Below are positions 44,619 through 52,786 of a stretch of DNA of 64,000 nt, piece after piece. Under the pieces are notes generated by a model, which searched no databases, was not told the DNA's origin, and saw only the letters and a list, made by a program, of their open reading frames with translations. The DNA is from Enteractinococcus helveticum (lineage in GTDB: Bacteria; Actinomycetota; Actinomycetes; Actinomycetales; Micrococcaceae). The number at the start of each line of letters is the position of its first letter. Positions within the stretch are counted from its first letter, which is position 1. The translations under genes were made by a program, and so were the position numbers. The stretch spans positions 167,573 to 231,572 of the forward strand of contig NZ_LXEY01000019.1 in assembly GCF_001657475.1 (NCBI RefSeq), in the 5' to 3' direction.

Positions 44619-46456
44619 CCCCAGCACATCGTGAAAGCCCCGCCTGGCTCTGGGCCGTGGCCGTTGTACTCTGTCCGGTCTATGGCACAGCCGCCTCCAT
44701 CGTGTTCGTGTTTTCCGGCACATTCGGCACCTTTGGAGATCACCTGGTGCGCGACATCATGCTGATCATCGTCTCGGTGATCTCAGCGCTCGCCCTAACC
44801 TATATCAGCTTGTTGCTGTTTACCTTCCTGCGCCGAGAAGCACATACCACGAGGCAAGCTGCAGATTTTGAATGGCACCTGCTGGTGCCCTGTCTGAACG
44901 AAGAATCGGTTGTGGCAGAAACGGTATCTGCCGCACGAACCAGCTTCCCAACGGCTCATGTGTGGGTGATCGATGACGCCTCGGACGATCGTACTGGCAC
45001 CATTGTGCGTGGCCTACAAGACTTCGATAACCACGTTCATCTGATCACTCGCGTGTCGCCAAACGCGAGAACAGGTAAAGGCGATGCGCTGAATGCCGCC
45101 TACCGTCAGGTCGGCCAATTTGTGGGGGACAACCCTCATCGACGACAGCACACTATTATCGGTGTGTTGGATGCGGATGGTTATCTATCCGATAACACCC
45201 TGGATCTATTAGCCGGTCCACAAGCCTTCGGTGACGAACAGACCGGTGGCGTCCAGATCGAAGTCTGGATGAAAAACCGCAACGATAAACGACCCCGACC
45301 ACTCAATGGCCGGTGGAAAAACCTAGTCGGCAAAGTACTCATTCGTCTGCAAGATATCGAGTTTCGTACCGCCAACTCAGCCATGCAGCTGTTGCGCGTC
45401 AAAACCGGCACCGTGGGTATGGGTGGCAACGGGCAATTCAATCGACTCAGTGTGCTGGATCATCTGGCCGAGGTCGATGGGGAGCCATGGGGGAAGAAGC
45501 TGAGCGAAGACTTCGAACTAGGGCTCAAAATTCTGTCCTTGGGGTACCGCACGCATTACACGCGAGATGCCCACGTGTCTCAAGAAGCACTGCCGTATTT
45601 TCGACGGCTCCTTACCCAGCGCACCCGCTGGGCGCAGGGCTTGCTGGAATGCGCCTCATTGTTGCCACGCTTGCGCCGTGCCAAGGTCCTGAATGTTGCT
45701 GGGTTGCTCGAATTGCACTTCTTGATGACTCAAGCCTGGCTGTCGATGATTAATCTGTTGGTCATTCCTATCTTGACCATCTTGGCGATTGTCGACGGCG
45801 GAACCTGGCTTTGGCAATCCACATCGCAACTGCTGACCCTGTTCGCCGCGATCATTTTCCTAGTATTGCCTTATGCGATGTGGGGACCGCTTTACAGGAT
45901 CCGAGCGGGCGCCAAAGTCGGGTGGCTGAACTCTGTTGGTTTGGGATTATTATTCTTAGGCTACGTGTATCTCACGTATGTGTTCTATGCGCGAGCCATT
46001 GGCAGGATGCTCACCGGCCGTAACGCCTGGGCGAAAACCAAACGCAACGCCGACGACCTGCGTCAGCTCGACACCACACCACTGCGCATTATTCCAACAG
46101 CCGCCCCGCTACTGGATCGTGCTGTGGTTCAAGAATTGGCCATCGAACTGGAAGGTCGCGAGGAATATGCCCACGAACTCATTTCAACCTTTGCGGTGAT
46201 CTGGCCCAAGCGCCTGGCCAACGTCCAGTTGGCAACAGCCGCCGAGGACCGGGACGCCACCTGGGATGCAATTGCCAGTATTCGTGTGGCCGCCGATATG
46301 CTCGGTGCCACCCGCTTGGCCGGAACCGCAGCGCACCTGGCCAAATTTGTTGAAGCCGGCGATTTCGAGAAGCTGCGTGAGGCACTACCAACCTTGGAAC
46401 AGCTGGGTGCAGACACGGTCGAAGAAATCCGTCGGGATGTGGTGGCCGCTTCGTAG
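44615..46456 (+). CDS. processive family-2 glycosyltransferase fused to a degenerate HPt-like domain
   Basis: 613 residues. Two N-terminal helices, a GT2 catalytic domain with D,D,D,QxxRW signature (DDAS near 119, DADG near 185, SEDFE near 297, QRTRW near 334), then three or more helices (about 370-470): the plan of synthases for hyaluronan, poly-N-acetylglucosamine or cellulose-like polymers. The last ~105 residues read like a four-helix HPt domain (LDRAVVQELAIELEGREEYA ... RVAADMLGATRLAGTAAHL ... GDFEKLREALPTLEQLG). At the phosphohistidine position of AAHSLKGSARNLGA this protein has AIASIRVAADMLGA, that is Ala554 instead of His. Coupled to the histidine kinase gene by 4 bp. Predicted role: signal-controlled exopolysaccharide synthesis, with the pseudo-HPt as a protein-docking module (inference). 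Confidence 0.88.
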   Translation: MTPAHRESPAWLWAVAVVLCPVYGTAASIVFVFSGTFGTFGDHLVRDIMLIIVSVISALALTYISLLLFTFLRREAHTTRQAADFEWHLLVPCLNEESVVAETVSAARTSFPTAHVWVIDDASDDRTGTIVRGLQDFDNHVHLITRVSPNARTGKGDALNAAYRQVGQFVGDNPHRRQHTIIGVLDADGYLSDNTLDLLAGPQAFGDEQTGGVQIEVWMKNRNDKRPRPLNGRWKNLVGKVLIRLQDIEFRTANSAMQLLRVKTGTVGMGGNGQFNRLSVLDHLAEVDGEPWGKKLSEDFELGLKILSLGYRTHYTRDAHVSQEALPYFRRLLTQRTRWAQGLLECASLLPRLRRAKVLNVAGLLELHFLMTQAWLSMINLLVIPILTILAIVDGGTWLWQSTSQLLTLFAAIIFLVLPYAMWGPLYRIRAGAKVGWLNSVGLGLLFLGYVYLTYVFYARAIGRMLTGRNAWAKTKRNADDLRQLDTTPLRIIPTAAPLLDRAVVQELAIELEGREEYAHELISTFAVIWPKRLANVQLATAAEDRDATWDAIASIRVAADMLGATRLAGTAAHLAKFVEAGDFEKLREALPTLEQLGADTVEEIRRDVVAAS

Positions 46457-46465
46457 TTTCGAAAA

Positions 46466-46852
46466 CTATCGGACGTCTTGCAGCAGGCTGGCAAACTGTT
46501 GACGCAGCTCGCGAGGCCGAAATGGTTTGGTCAAAAACAGGTCAGCTCCTGCAGCCAGACCGGCATCCCGGTCGGTATCCGAAGAGCGTGCAGAAATAAT
46601 AACTACGGGACCGGTGTAGTGCTCTCGCAGGCTGCGCACTACGTCGAGCCCGTTGAGATCTGGCAGGCCAATATCCACGGTGATCATCGAATACGTTTGT
46701 TGTTGAGCCTGGGTGAGGCCTTCTTGGCCGGTACTGGCAGATTCGACCGCTAAGCCTGCTTGGGCAATGGTCATCTCCAGCAGACGTCGAATATCATCAT
46801 CGTCTTCGATGACCAGAGCGGTTTCGGGTTGAGCTGATGGATCTGCAGTCAT
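46466..46852 (-). CDS. single-domain response regulator (CheY-like receiver)
   Basis: 128 residues, receiver domain only. Acidic pocket EDDDD (residues 16-20), phospho-acceptor Asp60 in MITVDIGLPDLNG, Ser/Thr in IISARSS and Lys109 in LTKPFRPREL, all intact. No output domain. It converges on the kinase-glycosyltransferase operon with a 9-bp gap, which strongly suggests it belongs to that pathway, perhaps binding the pseudo-HPt domain. Confidence 0.9.
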   Translation of the reverse strand: MTADPSAQPETALVIEDDDDIRRLLEMTIAQAGLAVESASTGQEGLTQAQQQTYSMITVDIGLPDLNGLDVVRSLREHYTGPVVIISARSSDTDRDAGLAAGADLFLTKPFRPRELRQQFASLLQDVR

Positions 46853-46956
46853 GGCACCCTTTCAACACAGTACTGACACGGGCAGACAAGCGAAACGTTA
46901 CCACGAGGACGACCGCCCAAACGTTCTCCGAACGAAGGGTAGAACTTTGCGCTGGG

Positions 46957-48312
46957 TTAGGCCGTTTCGGTGCGGTGTTCCAGGTCTTGTTGTGGATCAC
47001 GGTTGGCTTCAACATCAATGCCGCGCATAAACAACAGAGCCACGGTGGCCAACAGAATCAGCACGCCGACTGAAACATAGATTGCTTCTGGTGACCAGCC
47101 GGCGTCCATCAGTGCACCGGTGGCGGTCGGAGCGATGATGGCACCGAAACGCCCAATACCAATGCCCCAACCGGCACCGGTGGATCGCAAACCGGAAGAA
47201 TACGACTGTGGTGTCAACACATACAGTCCGGCGATACACCCGTTAATAAATAGCCCGACGAATACGCCCAAAATCAGCACGACGACGGTCCACTGTGCAG
47301 AGAATACGAAGATTGCCATCAAGATGGCGGCCAATACCGTAAAGCGGCTGAGCACCACACGAGTAGACCACCGAGAAGTGAACAGACCAAAGACGACCGA
47401 ACCAATCGCACCGCCAAGGGTTAGCCCCACGGTGACGAACATCGACAGGTTTTCGCTTAAACCGGTGGCATGCATCAGGCGCGGGGTCCACGAGTTCACG
47501 AAGTAGAACGCGAACATGATGACAAAGAAGGTGGTCCAGATAACCAGCGTCACCCGGCGGTTCTGCTTGGTGAACAGCTTGCTGATCCCGGTTTCTTGTT
47601 CGCTGCGCTGGGCAGCTGTGTCGGCAACGGTGAGATCGACTGGTTCACGATAGCCCAGTCGGTGGGCGATGCGCTCGACTTTGGCCTGGGCGTTCTTAGG
47701 CTGTCGGTTATACAGATACGAAGCGGACTCGGGTAACAGGGGCAGCACTAGGATCAGCGAAATGACGGTCATGATGCCGCCCACCACAAACACTGAGCGC
47801 CAGCCAAAGCTGTTAATCAGCCCCACCATGGCGGTGCCACCCAGGGCTGCACCGATGCCATAGCCGGCAGCATAGATACTAATGGCCAGGCCACGATGCT
47901 TTCGGGAAGCGTATTCGGCGCTCAGCACGTTGGTGCCCACCAAGATGCCACCAATACCCAAGCCGGTTACGATTCGCCAGATACCCAGTTCGATTGCCGA
48001 ATCGGCTGTGGAAGATAAAAACAGCCCAATGGCGTTGACGATGATGGCCAGGATCGTCATGTTGCGGCGACCGATCCGGTCTGCCACCGGTCCCAGGGTT
48101 AACGCTCCCACAGCCATGCCGACGAGGGCGGCACTCATGACGATACCCAGTTCAGTGCCGCTGAGTCCGAACTCCTCGGTTACCGCATTGGAGGTAAAGG
48201 AAATGGCCAACACATCGTAACCATCGAGCGCATTGAGGAAGGTACACAGGGCGATGATGAGCCATTGGTACCCGGACATTGGCCGAATGTCGATCTGATG
48301 ACGCAGATCCAT
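46957..48312 (-). CDS. MFS transporter, aromatic acid:H+ symporter (AAHS) family
   Basis: 451 residues, twelve predicted helices. DGYD in helix 1 (LNALDGYDVLAISF) is the AAHS signature, with the loop motif GPVADRIGRRNM and the second-half RWSTRVV. Typical substrates are benzoate- or 4-hydroxybenzoate-like acids. The ATG at 48312 has GGGAGG 6 nt upstream; an earlier in-frame ATG at 48327 is possible. No aromatic catabolism genes adjoin it. Confidence 0.88.
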   Translation of the reverse strand: MDLRHQIDIRPMSGYQWLIIALCTFLNALDGYDVLAISFTSNAVTEEFGLSGTELGIVMSAALVGMAVGALTLGPVADRIGRRNMTILAIIVNAIGLFLSSTADSAIELGIWRIVTGLGIGGILVGTNVLSAEYASRKHRGLAISIYAAGYGIGAALGGTAMVGLINSFGWRSVFVVGGIMTVISLILVLPLLPESASYLYNRQPKNAQAKVERIAHRLGYREPVDLTVADTAAQRSEQETGISKLFTKQNRRVTLVIWTTFFVIMFAFYFVNSWTPRLMHATGLSENLSMFVTVGLTLGGAIGSVVFGLFTSRWSTRVVLSRFTVLAAILMAIFVFSAQWTVVVLILGVFVGLFINGCIAGLYVLTPQSYSSGLRSTGAGWGIGIGRFGAIIAPTATGALMDAGWSPEAIYVSVGVLILLATVALLFMRGIDVEANRDPQQDLEHRTETA

Positions 48313-48327
48313 TGGTGCCTCCCGCAT

Positions 48328-48563
48328 GCTGCACGCAAATATCTATGTTGATAGTGAGTTGTTGCACAAGCTACGCTAATGGTGCTGTGGGCCACACGCA
48401 AGATTGTGACGATCATAATAAGCCGTTGAGAGAAGCTTGCTGTAGACCGCAGCAGAGCCATGCTCGTCAATGGTCACCTCATGCGGCGCGGAGCGTGCCG
48501 GAATGGGAGAAACGGCTCGCATATAAGACACTGGATTGTTCAATGAAGCGAATTTTAAAAGTA
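48328..48563. other. intergenic region, no gene supported
   Basis: Short frames here are open on both strands but lack ribosome sites and family likeness. It presumably holds the promoter of the MFS gene, though I see no clear -10/-35 pair or operator. Confidence 0.3.
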
Positions 48564-48603
48564 CACGAGCTTGGCACCTGAACAATCAGGTGCCAAGCTC
48601 GTG
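48564..48603 (-). terminator. terminator downstream of the YtxH gene
   Basis: Perfect 17-bp stem CACGAGCTTGGCACCTG / CAGGTGCCAAGCTCGTG (48564-48580 and 48587-48603) with a 6-nt loop, 18 bp past the minus-strand gene stop. Confidence 0.9.
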
Positions 48604-48621
48604 GTGTCCTTCGGAGTGGTC

Positions 48622-49047
48622 TTAGGTATTCCGGGTGGCTGTGGTGCCGCCTTCTTCTTCCAATGACTCAGATGGATCGCTGACCACATCGCGACCGGCG
48701 TCTACGGTTTCATGACCGGCCTTGTCGTTGGCTGGGTCAGCCTTTGGGCTATTGGAATCTCCCTGGGCTTCGTCCTGGTATCCGGTGGATTTATCAATCA
48801 GACCGGCTGCCTTCTCCGAAACCTTGCCCAAGGTGGGGTTCTTTTCTTTCAGGGTTTCGGTCACGGTGTCGGCGACATCGTGTACCTGCTCCTGGGTCTT
48901 CGGATCGGTCCAGAATTGCTGAACAGACTTCTTAGCCTGCTGGGCTGCCTGCATGGCTTGTTCTCTACCCTGGCGATTACCAAGGTAATAGCCAACAGCG
49001 ACACCGAGTCCGAAGGTTATTATTCGACTGAAACTCAGAATTTTCAT
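48622..49047 (-). CDS. YtxH domain-containing protein
   Basis: 141 residues. Short hydrophobic N-terminal helix with a Gly zipper (FGLGVAVGYYLGNRQGREQA), then a charged helix and an acidic disordered tail: the YtxH pattern found in stress-associated proteins. The ATG at 49047 has AAGGAG 10 nt upstream. Single gene closed by a strong terminator, divergent from poxB. Confidence 0.75.
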   Translation of the reverse strand: MKILSFSRIITFGLGVAVGYYLGNRQGREQAMQAAQQAKKSVQQFWTDPKTQEQVHDVADTVTETLKEKNPTLGKVSEKAAGLIDKSTGYQDEAQGDSNSPKADPANDKAGHETVDAGRDVVSDPSESLEEEGGTTATRNT

Positions 49048-49284
49048 TGTGCCGAAACTCCTTATAGATAGGTCATACATATATGAGTCTTCTTGGTCCA
49101 GCCGTCAATGGTCAATGCCGTATCAACGATTTCTCCCTGGGAAACTACTAAGAATAGCTGCAAAACTTGATCAAACATTGAAGCTGTTCCGACTCATGAG
49201 GCTTTGCTGTACCGTGGAAATCAAGCTCACCTGACCTTCAGAACCTCAACGCATCACGAAGCGATTCAAGCGCAGGAGGAACAC

Positions 49285-51006
49285 ATGGCAAACGTTGCAG
49301 AACACTTTATTTCGACGTTGGAAGCAAATGGGATCGACCGCATCTGGGGGATTGCCGGAGACTCACTGAACGGTTTCACGGATGCTCTGATCGGCTCCAC
49401 GATTGACTGGATGACGGTTCGACATGAGGAAGCCGGGGCGTTTGCGGCAGCTGCCGAAGCCGAAGTGACCGGTCAGCTCGCCGTCGTCGCCGGCACCGCA
49501 GGGCCCGGAAACTTACACCTGATCAATGGACTCTTCGATGCGCAGCGCTCACGGGTTCCCGTACTGGCTATTGCCGCGCACATTCCATCGGAAGAAATCG
49601 GAACCGGCTACTTCCAGGAAACGCATCCGCAAGAACTGTTTCGTGAATGCAGTGTGTACGTTGAACACGTCAGCGATGTTGGACAATTGCCACGGGTGCT
49701 CACGATCGCGATGCGCAATGCGATCGAACAGCGTGGTGTGGCCGTATTGGTCGTCAGTGGCTCGATGTTCCTAACCGAGATGCCGGATGCGAAACTGGAA
49801 ATCATTGGCCCCACCCAGTCCCGCATGCTGCCCAGCGTTGGGGAGTTGGAACGCGCCGCGGATGCACTCAATGAGGCCAAAAAGGTCACGATCCTTGCCG
49901 GAGCGGGCGTGGCAGGAGCCCACACTGAATTACTCGAGGTGGCCGAGCTGCTTCAGGCCCCGATCGTGCACGCGATGCGCGGCAAAGAACACGTTGAATA
50001 CGATAACCCCTACGACGTGGGGATGACCGGTCTGCTGGGCTTTGCTTCCGGGTATCAAGCCATGTTCGAGGCGGATGTGCTGCTGATGATCGGCACCGAT
50101 CTGCCGTATCAACAGTTCTATCCCCAAGACATCCCGGTGATCCAGATTGATCGCCGTGGCGAGCAGATCGGCAAACGGGTGGCCGTTGAGTTCCCACTGG
50201 TGGGCACCGCACAGGACACGCTGCGTGAGCTCGTGCCGCTGCTGGAGCCAACCAAATCTTCCAAGCACCTCAAGACGATGCGGGAGCATTACGAAAAGAC
50301 GCGCAAGAAACTCGATAACCTCGCCCAGCCATCACGCGGATCCCGACCCATCCACCCACAACATCTGACCCGACTGCTCGACGAACGCGCCGGACAAGAT
50401 GCAGTGTTCATTCCCGACGTCGGCTCGCCGGTGGTCTATGCGGCCAGATATCTGACGCCCACCAAGAACCGTCGCATCATTGGGTCGTTTAGTCACGGAT
50501 CAATGGCCAATGCGATGACCATGGGGATGGGTGCTCAAGCCGCATTTCCCGAACGACAGGTCATCTCACTTTCCGGTGACGGCGGACTGGGCATGCTCAT
50601 GGGCGAACTGCTCACACTGCGCCAACATGATCTACCGGTCAAAGTCGTGGTCTATAACAACTCGTCGCTGAACTTCATCGAACTGGAAATGAAAGCCGAC
50701 GGTTTCGTCCCATTCGCCACCGAACTTGAAAACCCCGACTATGCCAAGGTCGCCGAAGCCATGGGCATCTGGGGCCAACGCGTAGAGCGCAGTTCCAAAC
50801 TGCCCAAGGCCATCGATGAGTTCCTGGCCCACGACGGCCCTGCACTGTTGGATGTGGTGACCGAACGCCAAGAGCTCACCATCCCACCGACCATTACCGC
50901 CCAGCAAGTCAAAGGCTTCTCCCTCTACGCACTGCGTGCCGTGTTGAGCGGCCAAGGATCCGAACTGGTGGACCTGGCGCGCGCTAATCTGCGACGTATC
51001 CTGTAG
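49285..51006 (+). CDS. poxB: pyruvate oxidase / quinone-dependent pyruvate dehydrogenase (ThDP, FAD)
   Basis: 573 residues. ThDP-family layout: Pyr domain with HEEAGAFAAAAEAE (catalytic Glu), central FAD-binding domain, and PP domain with the ThDP/Mg motif GDGGLGMLMGE ... VVYNNSSL. Converts pyruvate to acetate and CO2 at the membrane, passing electrons to quinone (PoxB type), an entry often used in stationary phase. AGGAGG lies 5-6 nt before the ATG. A peroxide-forming oxidase is a less likely alternative. Confidence 0.9.
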   Translation: MANVAEHFISTLEANGIDRIWGIAGDSLNGFTDALIGSTIDWMTVRHEEAGAFAAAAEAEVTGQLAVVAGTAGPGNLHLINGLFDAQRSRVPVLAIAAHIPSEEIGTGYFQETHPQELFRECSVYVEHVSDVGQLPRVLTIAMRNAIEQRGVAVLVVSGSMFLTEMPDAKLEIIGPTQSRMLPSVGELERAADALNEAKKVTILAGAGVAGAHTELLEVAELLQAPIVHAMRGKEHVEYDNPYDVGMTGLLGFASGYQAMFEADVLLMIGTDLPYQQFYPQDIPVIQIDRRGEQIGKRVAVEFPLVGTAQDTLRELVPLLEPTKSSKHLKTMREHYEKTRKKLDNLAQPSRGSRPIHPQHLTRLLDERAGQDAVFIPDVGSPVVYAARYLTPTKNRRIIGSFSHGSMANAMTMGMGAQAAFPERQVISLSGDGGLGMLMGELLTLRQHDLPVKVVVYNNSSLNFIELEMKADGFVPFATELENPDYAKVAEAMGIWGQRVERSSKLPKAIDEFLAHDGPALLDVVTERQELTIPPTITAQQVKGFSLYALRAVLSGQGSELVDLARANLRRIL

Positions 51007-51041
51007 CACACGGGGTTTAGGCACCCGACATGTGCAAGGCC

Positions 51042-51067
51042 CCGGTGGTCCACTCTCCGGCCACCGG
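51042..51067 (+). terminator. hairpin after poxB
   Basis: CCGGTGG (51042-51048) pairs with CCACCGG (51061-51067), 12-nt loop, 35 bp after the poxB stop. Short stem, so a weak terminator at best. Confidence 0.45.
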
Positions 51068-51169
51068 CACGAGACGTGCATCGGTCATACTGCCCAGGAG
51101 TTGGACAGCCTGCCGACGATGTTCCACGAAGCATCGCCGGCAGGAACATACAAGAGGAGTCGGTTGGTG

Positions 51170-51856
51170 ATGACGCAGCTACGCGGTGTGCTGTGGGATA
51201 TGGATGGCACCCTGGTGGATACCGAACCGTATTGGTTTCGGGCCGAGGCCGAATTGATGACGGGATGGGGTGTGCCCTGGAGCGAGGAGGATTCTCTGCG
51301 ATTAGTCGGCAGCGCACTGCCGGTCTATGCAAAAATCGCTCAGGAGGCCGGCGTCATGCTGACCTCGCGCGAAATTATCGACCAGCTGATTGCTGCGGTT
51401 ATCCGCCAGACCCGCCAGGCCATCCCGTGGCGGCCCGGCGCTCGCGAGCTCTTAGATCAGTTGTGCCAGGCCGGGATCCCAATGGGACTGGTGACGATGA
51501 GCGAAGCGGCCCTGGCCAATGAAATTGTGGCCAACCTTGACGACAGCACGTTCAGCGTGCAAGTCACCGGGGAGATGGTTGAACACGGCAAACCGGCACC
51601 CGATCCGTATCTGCTGGGCGCTCGTCTGCTCATGGAGCACCACTACGACGACGAGTTCAGCTTGGATCGACTGGTCGCTATCGAAGATTCCGAGCCCGGT
51701 CTTACCTCGGCGATGGCCGCGGGCATCACCACGATCGCAGTGCCAAATATTATCGCCCTGCCACCGCGGCCTGGGCTGACCCTGTGGAATACCCTGGCCG
51801 ATAAGACGATTGCCGATCTGGCTGCACTACTGTCGGTGGAACCGGTTGGTTCCTAA
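51170..51856 (+). CDS. HAD-superfamily hydrolase, beta-phosphoglucomutase/phosphatase-like
   Basis: 228 residues. HAD motif 1 LWDMDGTLVDTE at the N-terminus, motif 2 VTMSEAA, motif 3 Lys in EHGKPAPDPYLLG, motif 4 VAIEDSEPGL, with a helical cap between motifs 1 and 2. Likely a sugar- or nucleotide-phosphate phosphatase. GAGGAG lies upstream; the GTG at 51167 is an equally spaced alternative start. Its stop overlaps that of the convergent deaminase by 4 bp. Confidence 0.85.
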   Translation: MTQLRGVLWDMDGTLVDTEPYWFRAEAELMTGWGVPWSEEDSLRLVGSALPVYAKIAQEAGVMLTSREIIDQLIAAVIRQTRQAIPWRPGARELLDQLCQAGIPMGLVTMSEAALANEIVANLDDSTFSVQVTGEMVEHGKPAPDPYLLGARLLMEHHYDDEFSLDRLVAIEDSEPGLTSAMAAGITTIAVPNIIALPPRPGLTLWNTLADKTIADLAALLSVEPVGS

Positions 51857-52359
51857 GAAGCATCGATACCCGTAATGCCGTAAAAACGAGCCTGCAGGGT
51901 ACGGATTCTCTCGCTGAATTCAGGAAATGGTCCGCGCACGGCAACATTTGGTGCCACGGTGGTGATCGGTAGGGGCGCCACCGGGCCGGGCGGGATATCC
52001 CATTCCTGCAACCAACGCGTCAGATCTGCGCCACTGCTGGCATACACAATGGACCCTAGACCAACCCACGCATGGGCTGCAGCGCACATCGGGCAGTGTT
52101 CACCCGAGGTATAGACGGTTGCCGTCATGCGTTGTTCGACGGTGAGATGATTGGCCGCCCACCGAGCGATCTCAAACTCCGGGTGGCGGGTATGGTCCCC
52201 TCCAGAAACCCGGTTGCGATCCGCAAACTGTTCCACCCCGTCGGCGTCCACGAGCACCGAACCGAAGGGCTCATCGCCGTTATCGAGGGCTTCTTCGGCG
52301 AGATCCACGCACTGTTGTAAAAATTGTTGGTCCTGGGCGCTGAATTCGAAATCAGTCAT
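51853..52359 (-). CDS. nucleoside deaminase (cytidine/guanine deaminase-like)
   Basis: 168 residues with the zinc-dependent deaminase fold: zinc-ligand His and proton-shuttle Glu in HPEFEIA, and the Cys pair in GEHCPMCAAAHAW. Resembles guanine deaminase/TadA-like enzymes, substrate unsettled. ATG at 52359 fits the family; a TTG four codons earlier is in frame. Confidence 0.82.
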   Translation of the reverse strand: MTDFEFSAQDQQFLQQCVDLAEEALDNGDEPFGSVLVDADGVEQFADRNRVSGGDHTRHPEFEIARWAANHLTVEQRMTATVYTSGEHCPMCAAAHAWVGLGSIVYASSGADLTRWLQEWDIPPGPVAPLPITTVAPNVAVRGPFPEFSERIRTLQARFYGITGIDAS

Positions 52360-52416
52360 AGCTCCACTCAATCACGAATCATCGTGCCAGCACAGGCATG
52401 ACCGGGTGTTGACACG

Positions 52417-52454
52417 TTCGCGCCCGGCCACAACGTTGTGCGGCCGGGCGCGAA
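52417..52454. terminator. strong hairpin between the deaminase and a small acidic protein gene
   Basis: TTCGCGCCCGGCC (52417-52429) pairs with GGCCGGGCGCGAA (52442-52454), and the loop is itself self-complementary (CACAACGTTGTG). It serves the minus-strand gene ending at 52473. Confidence 0.88.
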
Positions 52455-52472
52455 AAACTTTCCTGTAAAAAT

Positions 52473-52643
52473 TTAGTAGTTGGCTGGTGGGTCGGAGGCA
52501 GGGAAGGATTCTTCTCCTTGTTCATCAACGACGGCGTCCTCACGGTCCTCACCCGGGTGGGCATCGTTGATGTAGTCCTCTTTTCGGGGCTCTTCCTCAG
52601 GATCTTGCTCGTCGTCGCGAGGGCGCTTTGGATTGTCGGTCAC
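52473..52643 (-). CDS. small hydrophilic acidic protein with SFPASDPP ending
   Basis: 56 residues, no hydrophobic segment, rich in Asp/Glu/Arg, ending EESFPASDPPANY, a C-terminal motif seen in many small stress-related proteins of unknown role. The GTG at 52643 follows GAGAGGAG with normal spacing; upstream in-frame sequence is not protein-like. Divergent from the flavoprotein gene. Confidence 0.65.
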   Translation of the reverse strand: MTDNPKRPRDDEQDPEEEPRKEDYINDAHPGEDREDAVVDEQGEESFPASDPPANY

Positions 52644-52786
52644 GGCGATCAACTCCTCTCTGTGCCTATTCTGCACCTCGCAACGGCCGGTGGCTAGGGC
52701 CTGGACGAAAGCCAGCAGATATGCGCACCATGGGGGCAGAGCTTCATGGCTTGTGGACCCAATTCGATATCGACAAGGAGTGTCAC

